This document shows, piece by piece, positions 17,990-26,892 of a stretch of 45,306 bases of DNA. Location of the stretch: assembly GCF_024305035.1 (NCBI RefSeq), contig NZ_JAMWZB010000002.1, positions 1 through 45,306 of the forward strand, written 5' to 3'. Each line of letters starts with the position of its first letter. Within the stretch, counting starts at the first letter, position 1. Source of the DNA: Algoriphagus sp. (GTDB lineage: Bacteria; Bacteroidota; Bacteroidia; Cytophagales; Cyclobacteriaceae). The notes below the pieces were generated by a model, which was given only the letters and a program-made list of their open reading frames with translations, did not search any database and was not told where the DNA came from. Made by a program: the position numbers and the translations under genes.

Positions 17990-19257
17990 TCAATTTTCAG
18001 CCTGACTAAAGGCCAAGGCCTTCAACTCTTGCTGAACTCTTGAAATTCCAAGACTAGTGGCTAAGTGCCGCCAGTTTCTTACAGAAGTTTTAACTGTGTT
18101 TATTATTTCCTCAGCTTCGCTTTTGTTCAATCGAAAGAATTCGTGAACGTTCATGGCCAACTCTAGGTCGAGAGAGTTGTCATTATCGGAAATATTGAGT
18201 TTCAGTCCACGGCCTGTTTCTACCGGATTGATATCATAAGCTGGAGAAAGTACCCAGCCCTCAGTAGTGAGTAAGAAGCCGTGGTTTCTTAAGTGATCAT
18301 CAGTATTTGACACACAAATACTGAAAACGATTCTTCTCCAAAGCTCCTTCAGGTCATCCTTCACACGGGATCCATGTGTACTTATGAAATCTACAAGATC
18401 CAGGTAGCTTACACCTTCAGCGGCATGCTCTCCGTCATTATAACCTAGCTGTGTCATAGCAGAAGAAAAATGAATCCGCTCGCCAATATTTGTTCTATCA
18501 AATCTCCTAGTTAAAAAAGTATGTCGATCATTAGAAAATTTGCGTGCCTGTGACTCGGCCATTTCAATACCGGCATTTACCGCCATTATGTAGGTTACCA
18601 TTTCCCAGGCTCCTATATCTTCATTGTCATTTTTACTGGGAAATTTTGCAATCCATAAATTTCCATTCGGATCGAGGACACTGGCTTTAGGTCTCGCTCC
18701 TCCCAACGAGGACCCTGGTGCGACTAGCATATTTAGCCAGTCCAGGTATTCAGGATCATCTATTACATCATCTTCTTCCAGTCTTAAACTTATTTGCTCA
18801 AGCTCTCGAATAGATGTCCATGGTGGGCTTGCCAATCTGTCATTATCACTTAGGAACGGTCCCTCATGATCTGTTTTGAACCGAAGCCCCCCATTCGGTG
18901 ACCATCATAAACTCTTAAAAGAAAGTCTGTTTTAAATAACTTGTTTTCTTTTCTCTCAGTTAGTCGGGCTTCCGCCGCCTCTCTTCTCCGCATCAGTATT
19001 CTTCCCCATCTGTCAGGTGATGAGTCTAGGAACATTTCAAAATTAGGCTTCTCACTACTAGACAAATATTGCGGCCCATCATAAAATTGTAAGTTAGGAT
19101 CAAGGATTAAGGAGACCCCAGACGCCAACCATGATTTATCATATGTAAACGAAAAAACTTATTTGCCTCTTGATTGATCCGCCATAAGAGTTCCCATTAG
19201 CTTAGGGGTACCGAGTTGGTGCCAATCGGCATATACATGTATTTCTCTTGTTGCCAC
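17990..19257 (-). pseudogene. hipA: hipA toxin-kinase gene broken by a nonsense codon and a frameshift
   Basis: The intact gene would encode about 422 residues of the HipA Ser/Thr kinase family. From a GTG at 19257 (overlapping the hipB stop as TAGTG) it reads through IHVYADWHQLGTPKLMGTL to a TAA at 19161-19159 (codon 33). It continues in the same frame as VFSFTYDKSWLASGVS through FLDSSPDRWGRILMRRR to a G6 run at 18887-18892. There the frame is lost: adding one G restores RMGGLRFKTDHEGPF and joins the downstream part beginning ASPPWTSIREL. Kinase motifs remain (GGARPKASV, TDDHLRNHG, SPAYDINP). Two independent lesions make a functional full-length toxin unlikely. Confidence 0.9.
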
Positions 19258-19574
19258 TACAATTTCTTTTTGGGTGCCCTATCTTTTGTTACCATTCCTG
19301 CATCCTGTAGTTTTCTTCCCAGCTCATCGTCACTAGCCAATTTCAGGATATCCTTTTCTAGTCCTAAGACTTTGAGCACATTTAAATAGTATCCAATGCT
19401 TACACTTGATGAACCTTTTTCTATGCTATAAATAGTTCTTCGGCTTATTCCAGTCCTTTCCGCCAATTGATCTGCGCTCAACCTTCTACGAAGTCGGGCA
19501 AGCCTAATTTGCTCACCCACCTGATCCATGAGTAGCTGTAATTTTGGTAATACTATTGGTTTGCTTTTTCCCAT
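19257..19574 (-). CDS. hipB: HipB-like antitoxin, XRE-family repressor
   Basis: About 105 residues from the ATG at 19574. A TTG seven codons upstream is open, but it falls in the promoter element. A lambda-repressor-like helix-turn-helix covers about 20-75 (LSADQLAERTGISRRTIYSIE), followed by a basic C-terminal tail (APKKKL). In the family, HipB dimers bind and inhibit HipA and repress the operon. The gene is intact while its toxin is broken. Its TAG stop overlaps the GTG start of hipA by one base, so the pair was translationally coupled. Confidence 0.9.
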   Translation of the reverse strand: MGKSKPIVLPKLQLLMDQVGEQIRLARLRRRLSADQLAERTGISRRTIYSIEKGSSSVSIGYYLNVLKVLGLEKDILKLASDDELGRKLQDAGMVTKDRAPKKKL

Positions 19575-19592
19575 AACTTGCAAATAGAGTAA

Positions 19593-19600
19593 CAAATATA
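19593..19600 (-). promoter_or_regulatory. Candidate hipBA promoter -7 element
   Basis: On the minus strand the sequence reads TATATTTG, a perfect match to the Bacteroidota -7 consensus TAnnTTTG, and lies about 20 bases before the hipB ATG. It is embedded in an AATAG...CTATT inverted repeat (about 19584-19606) that could be a HipB operator. The -33 element is weak. Confidence 0.5.
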
Positions 19601-20362
19601 CTATTATTTATGCATTTAATTGCCAGTTATGAATAAACTTATGATGCAGTAGTTTCTTGTATCCCTATGCAGTTACTCAAAATGAGGGTAAAGTAAGGTA
19701 GCAAGGGATTGATTCAATTTTAGACCACTAAATTTCACCCGGTCGAATAGTAGACTAGAATAGTTGACCTAAATATTATGGCTACATTTTTTTCTTCCTT
19801 GATCCTCCCTTTTTTCTCACTTGCCTCTCCGTAGGTAGGAGGGAAAAGTAAGGGAACAGGGTGGGGGTTACTAGAGAGTTCTATCCCCTTTGCCAATAGG
19901 TTGATAGATAGTTCCTCCGATTGACTGGGATCTGTATGTATTATTTACGAAATGTCAATGCCTAAGGTGAGGCTTTAAAAAGCTCGTATTGAGATGAAGC
20001 ATTTCAACAACTTGGGATTAGATTTATCAGTATTGTAGTAGTCCTAATTATAGGTAAACCTGTCTTTTGATATTTTTAGCAGAGAATTTTTGAATTGTCC
20101 GGAATATCGAACAGTTTAAAACTGATTCAATTCCAAACGGTTTGGCATCAAGCGGATCAAACTTTAGAATATAGCTTTGTTAAAAACTACTCGACAATTG
20201 TGTAACAATTATTGGCAGATAGAAATACACGTATTTCTTAGAATAGGGAAGTGCTAAATTTAAAGCTCAGCTTTTCCTTGGAGTTTCAGTGGTTAAAATC
20301 CCTGCTTCTGGATAACTGAGAATCGTTAAGTTTGGATAAATGACCCTAAGGTTTAAAAAAAA
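19601..20362. other. Gene-free region between hipBA and the envelope operon
   Basis: About 760 bases without a supportable gene. About 19718-19775 contains spaced GACCA/GACT/GACC motifs that resemble the terminal repeats of IS21-type elements, but this is a weak impression. A perfect 8-base dyad (AGAAATAC, two bases, GTATTTCT) lies at 20221-20238, downstream of the operon end. I cannot recognise an integrase remnant here. Confidence 0.35.
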
Positions 20363-21436
20363 CTAGTGAAGTCTTAGACTGTTTTTGACTTCTAATCCTA
20401 TTTCAATCTGTCTTGTCAGTTCATTCAATACCTGAATGTTTTTGAGATTTCCTGAAGGAAATGAAAACAGTCCATTTTCATTCTTCACTGCCAGGTAAAG
20501 TTCCTTATTTTGAAATGACAGATAGATGGAGTTGTCATATTTTTCTTTTAACTCCAAAATTCCCTCCATCAATGAAGTGGATAAAACATACCTTGCCTCA
20601 ACCTGATCTGTACCATAAACAATAAAGTTTTCCGTAAACCTGGGGTCTTCCAGATAGATTTCCTGCTCCTCTCTGAATTTGAAACTAGACCAGCGATCTA
20701 ATTTGATTCCCTGATTTCTAGATAATACCACCGTATGTCCATCGAGCTTTTTTTGGAATTTAAGCCAACAGAACATCCCACGAAATGAATAGGGGAGATT
20801 TTCTTGAAGCTTGTTTGAAACCAGATTTTTGAATACATAACGATACATTATTACTGCCAGATTCAGGAGCGGAATCTGCATTACTATATCAGTTGCTTTG
20901 TTGGACAGGTCATTCTCAATGATTCCTATGTCCGCAAGGTTGAATTCCACCTCCCTTGATCTGCTTCGCAGTTGACCGAAATTATACACAGGATTCTCGC
21001 TTTTGAGCCAAGCAAAAAGTTTACTGCTCAGGATTTCCTTTTTAGGAGGGCTGGCTCCTTGTGTAAATTCCAAACTCGGGAATAGGTTCTGAACCATGCC
21101 AGCTATGGTTTTCATTTCTTGGGTTTTGAATTTCTGAAATGCCTGGATGAAAAAAGAAGTCGAGAAATAGATCAATACCATCAATCCAGCTAAGGGCAAG
21201 ATCTGTGCATACGGATTACTGGCCGATGGCTGAGCTTTTGCAAGGATATTTCCTAAAGGAAATTCTGTGCCTGGTAGAAAAAGTGGAGACATCATAAATA
21301 GCATACCAAGCAGATATATACCTGTGATTCCCCAAATGATTTTCTGATAAAAATGCGTCCTCTTTCGCTTCAACTGAATGTCTTCCAACGATGCTTGGAC
21401 ATCGGTAAATGTTTCCTGGAGTTGGTGCTGATCCAT
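20363..21436 (-). CDS. DUF3137 family membrane protein
   Basis: 357 residues. A cytosolic coiled start (1-28) is followed by two TM helices at about 30-53 and 83-105. A soluble C-terminal part has the DUF3137 signature: an FRGMFCWLKFQKKLDGHTVVL-type strand (about 225-245), LEDPRFTENFIVYGTDQVEARYVL (about 265-290) and SLMEGILEL. The function of the family is unknown. DUF3137 genes are often next to lemA, as here. It starts one base after the stop of the DUF1266 gene and is the last gene of the 11-gene operon; no hairpin terminator follows. Confidence 0.85.
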   Translation of the reverse strand: MDQHQLQETFTDVQASLEDIQLKRKRTHFYQKIIWGITGIYLLGMLFMMSPLFLPGTEFPLGNILAKAQPSASNPYAQILPLAGLMVLIYFSTSFFIQAFQKFKTQEMKTIAGMVQNLFPSLEFTQGASPPKKEILSSKLFAWLKSENPVYNFGQLRSRSREVEFNLADIGIIENDLSNKATDIVMQIPLLNLAVIMYRYVFKNLVSNKLQENLPYSFRGMFCWLKFQKKLDGHTVVLSRNQGIKLDRWSSFKFREEQEIYLEDPRFTENFIVYGTDQVEARYVLSTSLMEGILELKEKYDNSIYLSFQNKELYLAVKNENGLFSFPSGNLKNIQVLNELTRQIEIGLEVKNSLRLH

Positions 21437-22246
21437 TTAATTAGGCCAGTTTATGGTGTTCCAGGGACTGTTTTTATCATTCAATACTTGCTTATAGATA
21501 TGACAGACCTCCTGATAATAGTTGTCATATTTCCCTTTCATGTCCAAGGCAAAACCTAAGGCAAAGCTCTTTCCGAAATCCTCCCAAGAGCTAAACTTGT
21601 CTAATGCCAATTTGGTGGCAAAATCAATGACTTTCCAGGCCTCTTCCTCAGAGATGATATTACCTGTAAAGGCTATTCGGGCCTGTCCCACCAACATCCC
21701 TGCATCATATCCTGCCAGACTTAGCTCCATGTCAGAATCGAAAGAAAAAATGCCTTTTTGCTTTAAATCATTTAGAACTTCACCAGAGCTCAATAAATCA
21801 AGATATTTCTGTGCCCGCTCATTGGTACCGAATTTTTGATCCATCAATTTATTCCAATTTTCCTTTGGCTCAGCTTGGATCATTTGAAAGATAAAGTCAA
21901 AATACCAGCGTCTGCCATCTTTCATGAAATACTCCGTCAAATCCCAGTATCCGCTTGGGGAATCAATACCCCAGCCCTCCAAGTAAGGCTGAATGGTTTT
22001 TGCGTCCCTGAAAGTCAACGTATTGGTACTTGCTCCCCACCATTCAGAAATAGGGGTAAAAAGGGCTAATGAGAAAAGCCGGTCCAAACCAAGATTCTCC
22101 TCTGAAGATTTTTTGAATTTTGCCTTTTCTAAATCAGGTTTGTCGTATTCCTTTTTTCCGATATTAAAATACTTGTAAGCATAGGAGGCGATGGCCAAAG
22201 CGAGGATAATATAACCGTACCAAGGCATATTGTCGAACATTTGCAT
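21437..22246 (-). CDS. DUF1266 domain protein with N-terminal membrane anchor
   Basis: 269 residues. One TM segment is near the N-terminus (about 10-26), then a soluble domain whose C-terminal half fits DUF1266: YDAGMLVGQARIAFTGNIISEEEAW (about 175-200) followed by SWEDFGKSFALGFAL. The catalytic or binding role of DUF1266 is not known. It lies three bases after lemA and abuts the DUF3137 gene, so the three products are likely made together and may form one inner-membrane complex (inference). Confidence 0.75.
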   Translation of the reverse strand: MQMFDNMPWYGYIILALAIASYAYKYFNIGKKEYDKPDLEKAKFKKSSEENLGLDRLFSLALFTPISEWWGASTNTLTFRDAKTIQPYLEGWGIDSPSGYWDLTEYFMKDGRRWYFDFIFQMIQAEPKENWNKLMDQKFGTNERAQKYLDLLSSGEVLNDLKQKGIFSFDSDMELSLAGYDAGMLVGQARIAFTGNIISEEEAWKVIDFATKLALDKFSSWEDFGKSFALGFALDMKGKYDNYYQEVCHIYKQVLNDKNSPWNTINWPN

Positions 22247-22249
22247 AGT

Positions 22250-22816
22250 TTATGAATTTAATAGTTGATTGAGATTTACTTCTTTTTGATCTGATTTTGG
22301 GATTTCCAAAAGCAGCTCTTTTTCATCCTTTCTGATGTCTGCGATCAGGTTGGAGGGAAATAGCTGAATTTGATTGTTGTATCGAGTGACCGAGGCATTA
22401 TAGGCTCTTCGGGCTGCAGAGATTTGATCCTCCATTTCACTGACCTCATATTGAAGATGAAGGAATTGCTTGTCCGCTTTAAGCTCCGGATAATTTTCAA
22501 TCGCGATATTCAGTCCGCCTAAAACCTTTGTCATTTGGTTTGACGCTTCAATTTTCTCTTTTTCGTCAATTGCCTGTTCTACCTGGGATCTGAGTTCGGT
22601 AACTTTTAGCAGAATCTCTTTCTCATGTTCCATGTGTTTTTTGACCATGGCGGCCAAGTTGGGAAGTAGATCAAATCTCTTTTTCAGATAGATCTCAATA
22701 CTCCCATAAGCTTGGGCAACCTGATTCTTTTTGACAATGATTTTGTTGTTGATGATCACAATAATTATTGCCGTCAAGGCTGCTAGGACTAATAAAACTA
22801 TAATGCTTGTATTCAT
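22250..22816 (-). CDS. lemA: LemA family protein
   Basis: 188 residues, the standard LemA length. There is one N-terminal TM helix (about 4-23, outside-in) followed by long alpha-helices with the family patterns YLKKRFDLLPNLA and AYNASVTRYNNQIQLFPSNLIA. LemA proteins are inner-membrane helical bundles of unclear function, linked in some bacteria to envelope remodelling. It lies between the secreted FG-GAP-like protein and the DUF1266 gene with gaps of 19 and 3 bases. Confidence 0.92.
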   Translation of the reverse strand: MNTSIIVLLVLAALTAIIIVIINNKIIVKKNQVAQAYGSIEIYLKKRFDLLPNLAAMVKKHMEHEKEILLKVTELRSQVEQAIDEKEKIEASNQMTKVLGGLNIAIENYPELKADKQFLHLQYEVSEMEDQISAARRAYNASVTRYNNQIQLFPSNLIADIRKDEKELLLEIPKSDQKEVNLNQLLNS

Positions 22817-22835
22817 ATCTTAATTAGTATAATGG

Positions 22836-23561
22836 TCAAATGTGTAGATTCTGAAATAGCCATTGAAAGGGTTTTTTTAATGATTTGATGGTTTGTAATT
22901 GAAGCAGTTCGAATTTTATGATTTGCTTGTCAGATGTTTGTTCGTTGGTTTCCGCGTCGCTTTCAATGCTGATGGTGGTCAAAGTACCCTTTTGGAAATC
23001 GACCTGATAGGATGTTTCATCCCCGGATATTCTTTGAGTAGTACTTTCCACATAGCTGACCAATTCGAATGCTTGATTTTGGTATATAAATCGATATTCA
23101 TGAGAGGACCATGATGTACATTCCCTGCATTCCCAGATGTAAAAGTTTAATTGGAGTATCCCATTTGGAAGAATCTGCAGTCCTTTAAAAGGGTCATCCA
23201 TTGCAGGGGTGCTCCGATTGATGATGAAGGTATTGGATTGCAGTACTTTTTTAAGTTTTTCATTCCTTTTTCCAAAGTATATTCCTAAAACTCTGGGATT
23301 GGTGTTTAGGGTATCGCTCTCAAAGCCATCATTGTACTCAATTGTCTCTTGTATAGGGCTTTGAATTGCAAAGACTACATCTGCAAGTCCATCTCCATTC
23401 AGATCTCCTCTGGCTTCGGATAATAGTTGCCAACCCATTGGAATTACTTCTTCTATATTTTCCCCTTTTGCAGTCAATTCGGGATAGTTGGATTCGCTTT
23501 GTGCATAGAGCCCATGGGCCAGGAGAAACATCCATATTATGTGAGTCTTTGGATAAGTCAT
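22836..23561 (-). CDS. Secreted FG-GAP/VCBS-like protein
   Basis: 241 residues with a signal peptide (to about 20, LLAHGLYAQ). A calcium-loop-like repeat GDLNGDGLADVVFAI (about 52-66) is followed by a beta-rich body with DDPFKGLQI and NGILQLNFYIWECRECTSW, a layout seen in uncharacterised periplasmic VCBS-like proteins. The two close cysteines (ECREC) may form a disulfide after export. Its ATG overlaps the stop of the upstream 623-residue lipoprotein by 4 bases. The molecular function is unknown. Confidence 0.7.
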   Translation of the reverse strand: MTYPKTHIIWMFLLAHGLYAQSESNYPELTAKGENIEEVIPMGWQLLSEARGDLNGDGLADVVFAIQSPIQETIEYNDGFESDTLNTNPRVLGIYFGKRNEKLKKVLQSNTFIINRSTPAMDDPFKGLQILPNGILQLNFYIWECRECTSWSSHEYRFIYQNQAFELVSYVESTTQRISGDETSYQVDFQKGTLTTISIESDAETNEQTSDKQIIKFELLQLQTIKSLKKPFQWLFQNLHI

Positions 23562-25429
23562 GGGGTATTTGTCTTTAAAATCAATTGCCCGCCTTGGTAA
23601 GCAAAAATGGCATTGGGGACTTGGATACTGGATTCTTCCCCAGGATTCAAAGTCAATTGGTCAGATTTTATGGAGAAAACAAGGCTGTTTCCTGTCTCCT
23701 GGATATCTACCAAATCAGTCAGAAATTTTCCTTCCTCATTCCCTTCTATAGCTAGGGTTCCTATGTGTTTTATGGTGCTTTTTTCAAGGATAAAAACTTC
23801 CCCACCAGAAGGATATTCAAAAGCTTTTTGGCATATAATAATAGTTTTATCAGAGGTTTTGGCTCGATAAAAATGAGGTTCAAAGAGATATAGATCTCCA
23901 AAACCAAGTGATTGAAAAACGATGTCATTTTCCGAATCCAGCATAAGTAACCTATCGCCCCGATCAAATTGGTTTTCATTGGTTGAGGTATAGAGGGAGT
24001 CCTTTTCGGAGGTATAATTGCCTGTTATGATTTTTTGCCCATTTAATTCATAGGCTTGATCTACCTCGAATTGGTCAATTTGGAAGTTTGTCAGCTTCCT
24101 GGGGTGGATTTGTGAATAAGATTTGGTATTAAGGCTTTCCTCTACCTGGCTGTAGGTTGTGCCATCAAACTTTAGAATTGAGTTTTTAATGTGAAAGGAA
24201 TTTTCCGTTTGGCACTCCTCATCCTCATCTTTGTAATCCTTTGATTCTGTGATTCTATTATAGACCAAAAGATCAAAGTAGCCCTCGGTTTTATGGGTGC
24301 CTAGAAATACTATTTTTTCTTCGCTTACAAATTCCCCCTCACAATCACCGTCCCATTCTCCTCCAAAATCTTTAATGGAGTAATTGGAAAGAAATTTTTC
24401 AAGGGTATCACCTGATTTTATGAATAGGGACCAGGTTTGGTTGGAATAGGGGTTTACTCTAGACATCCCTAAATACTCGACCTGTATTCCATAAGCTTTT
24501 GTTTCCTCCGAAAGGGGATACAGCGCCGTGTCGATGATAATGTCCTGCATTTCAATGGCATCAGAGACCCATTGATTGGATTGATGACTTTCAAAAAAAT
24601 TATGGGTTATTTTTCCTGTGCGTATATCGGCAATTAAAATATGGCTGTTGAGCTCGAAAAACTGTTCTCCTTCATCGATCACTTCGGGGATGACTAGGAA
24701 CGCTTCATTTGGATTATCAGGGAAAACCCTTGTCTTAAGCATAGCAGTTTTTGTCTGTACCCAATCCAACTCAAGGCCGGTTAAAACCTCATCAATCAGA
24801 TTAAAATCTGTAAAGAATTCGTTCAAGTTTAGAGTATTTACTTTTTCTATGGTGCCATTCCATCGGATTTCATATTCGATTTGCTCGACTTCTTTGGTAT
24901 TGCCCCATAATATTCTGTTGACCGTAAGTAAGTTTTCACTGATTCGCGAAACAACCTGTGACATACCTTCGGCGATTTCATCATAGGAAACCAGTTCATG
25001 GTCAATGATATCCCCCTCAGCAGTGTAGTTGATAAGAATGCTTTCCATTTCATGCTCATTTTTTAATAGCGTGACAACAACAGAATGAAAGCCATCCCGA
25101 ATCGGAAGGGTGTACATGTCGATAGCCCTGACTTTTTGATCTTCAAAATTTCTCTCAGGATACACCTGATTTAAGTTCAAAGCCCTTGTATCGATTTGGG
25201 CATACTCGCTTTCATCGGTGAAACTGTCAAAGTTGGTTCGCTCTAATTGAGGTAGCTTTTTGGTTTTGCAGGAATTAATCGTTTTAAGAAAATCGGTTGC
25301 TACACCTGTGGGAATAGTCTCCTTGGCTCGGTCAATTAATTCAATAGCTCCCGTAGTGCTTTTGTCTTTTTGGGTGCCGGAATCGCAGGAAAAGATGAGT
25401 AAAGACAAGGTAAAGTAGAATGTTTTCAT
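23558..25429 (-). CDS. Large predicted lipoprotein of unknown function
   Basis: 623 residues. The N-terminus is a lipoprotein signal with lipobox LIFSC (Cys15), so the mature protein is anchored in the envelope with its chain in the periplasm or at the surface. The body is beta-rich and acidic, with no family I recognise. The repeated alternation of short strands and acidic loops suggests a propeller-like fold (weak inference). It is coupled by a 4-base overlap to the secreted FG-GAP-like gene and follows the next lipoprotein by 15 bases. Confidence 0.75.
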   Translation of the reverse strand: MKTFYFTLSLLIFSCDSGTQKDKSTTGAIELIDRAKETIPTGVATDFLKTINSCKTKKLPQLERTNFDSFTDESEYAQIDTRALNLNQVYPERNFEDQKVRAIDMYTLPIRDGFHSVVVTLLKNEHEMESILINYTAEGDIIDHELVSYDEIAEGMSQVVSRISENLLTVNRILWGNTKEVEQIEYEIRWNGTIEKVNTLNLNEFFTDFNLIDEVLTGLELDWVQTKTAMLKTRVFPDNPNEAFLVIPEVIDEGEQFFELNSHILIADIRTGKITHNFFESHQSNQWVSDAIEMQDIIIDTALYPLSEETKAYGIQVEYLGMSRVNPYSNQTWSLFIKSGDTLEKFLSNYSIKDFGGEWDGDCEGEFVSEEKIVFLGTHKTEGYFDLLVYNRITESKDYKDEDEECQTENSFHIKNSILKFDGTTYSQVEESLNTKSYSQIHPRKLTNFQIDQFEVDQAYELNGQKIITGNYTSEKDSLYTSTNENQFDRGDRLLMLDSENDIVFQSLGFGDLYLFEPHFYRAKTSDKTIIICQKAFEYPSGGEVFILEKSTIKHIGTLAIEGNEEGKFLTDLVDIQETGNSLVFSIKSDQLTLNPGEESSIQVPNAIFAYQGGQLILKTNTP

Positions 25430-25444
25430 AGGGAGTGTGCCGCT

Positions 25445-26467
25445 TTATCTAAGGTCATTATTGGGCTCATGATCAGGATTCAAATCAATTTCACTTTCAA
25501 CTAAATCTGATTTTTTGGAATCGGCTAGCATGATATGATCTTGACCATATTCAAACAGGTCGGTCTGTGACCAGGACCTGGATTTTGATTCTCGGAAATT
25601 GATTTCGGTAATTATAGATTGGACAGTTATTGTATTATTGGATTCATCCTTTTGAATAAGAATTTCATCAAAAGTGCTTTGAATGGTTGCCGAATTGGGA
25701 ATAATGGGACAGCTTTTTAGTTTATCTAACGCCATAGTGTCTTTGGAAAACCACTTTCTTAAAAAGGCCAGTTGGGTGTCCGAACATTGATAATCCAAAT
25801 TCAGGGCAGTTACAATTTGGCAGAAAAGCGCTCGGTTTCCTGCTGAATCATAACCCCATTCACATTCGTTTCCGATATCAAATGCGATGTAGCCCAAAGC
25901 TACTCTTTCTGGTGGGCTGATGTTTTGAAGGTAGGATTGGTTGATGACCATTTTACTGACAATGGCCTTGACCGATTCATCATAGCGATCCTCTCGGGTT
26001 AAAAATTGAATAAGTAGGTTTCCGGAACGTATCTTTTTTGCATCCAGCACCCGTTGCACCACATTCACAACCTCTTCGTCCCCGGCCATGCGGATGCTGT
26101 CCATTTTCCATTCAATAAGGATCAGGTCTCCCGGCATGAAATTGTATTCCTGATTTTCTATCCAGTCCCAATGGTAAACGAATGATAGTTTTTTCCCGTT
26201 TTTTTGCCCAATTAGATTCCGATAATCAAAGTCATCGTTGTAGTCTATAAATTCAATGGTGTCGGTCTGGATTTTGGCAAAAGGTCTGGAATCGTACAGA
26301 AGGATTTTGCTGTCAAGATGATTTTGGCCTTGTTGGGTTTCTAAAGTATCGCGTTTTTCTTCTTCCGTTTTCCTTTCAAGGATTTCAGGTTCATCTGCGG
26401 TTTTCAAATCGCCTCTGTGGGGACAGGCAGAAAGAGTAAGTAAAAATAGGATCAGCTGGTATTTCAT
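25445..26467 (-). CDS. Predicted lipoprotein of unknown function
   Basis: About 340 residues from the ATG at 26467, chosen because it places the lipobox LTLSAC directly after a short n-region; the ATG seven codons earlier overlaps the upstream gene. A Glu/Lys/Thr-rich linker (about 20-50) is followed by a mixed domain with several Cys (about 195-270) and an acidic C-terminus. I do not recognise the family. The gene is in the middle of the 11-gene operon. Confidence 0.75.
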   Translation of the reverse strand: MKYQLILFLLTLSACPHRGDLKTADEPEILERKTEEEKRDTLETQQGQNHLDSKILLYDSRPFAKIQTDTIEFIDYNDDFDYRNLIGQKNGKKLSFVYHWDWIENQEYNFMPGDLILIEWKMDSIRMAGDEEVVNVVQRVLDAKKIRSGNLLIQFLTREDRYDESVKAIVSKMVINQSYLQNISPPERVALGYIAFDIGNECEWGYDSAGNRALFCQIVTALNLDYQCSDTQLAFLRKWFSKDTMALDKLKSCPIIPNSATIQSTFDEILIQKDESNNTITVQSIITEINFRESKSRSWSQTDLFEYGQDHIMLADSKKSDLVESEIDLNPDHEPNNDLR

Positions 26468-26477
26468 TATTCTTCTG

Positions 26478-26819
26478 TTAAATGACATCGATTACTTTTT
26501 CGAGGATATAATGAACACTAGCTACTACTACAGTAATCGTCAATAAGGTGAGCAGCTGTATGGTTGTTTTTTTGGGATTGTTTTTTAAATTTTTCCGGAG
26601 ATAAAAGACATCCAAAAGGATAAAACAGGAGGCGATAGCCACGCCGATCCAAACCCCAACGTGGAACAGCCCTACATCATAAAATAAATGCAATAGATAC
26701 CACATGCCTTCTTTGGAGATATCATTGGGTCCTAAAACGAGCCTCATATATCCAATACCCAAAAGCAGGGAAAGGAACATCCAAATGAAGTAGGTCAATA
26801 TGAGTTTCAAGAAGCGCAT
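26478..26819 (-). CDS. Small three-helix membrane protein
   Basis: 113 residues with three predicted TM helices (about 6-28, 45-70 and 88-110) and short loops. The basic KNLKNNPKK loop between helices two and three favours a cytosolic location for that loop. No family is recognised. It lies 10 bases upstream of the lipoprotein start and 73 bases after the 663-residue gene, inside the operon. Confidence 0.7.
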   Translation of the reverse strand: MRFLKLILTYFIWMFLSLLLGIGYMRLVLGPNDISKEGMWYLLHLFYDVGLFHVGVWIGVAIASCFILLDVFYLRKNLKNNPKKTTIQLLTLLTITVVVASVHYILEKVIDVI

Positions 26820-26892
26820 CGTTATTGCCTTAATTTATTTTTTATTTGGTACAAAGGGTTTCTCTTTCAGCTTTCTCTGGCATCTCTTTAAG

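Noticed and set aside
19718..19775. Spaced GACCA/GACC motifs resembling IS21-type terminal repeats.
   Set aside because: Units are irregular, no istA or istB remnant is nearby, and no second end was found.
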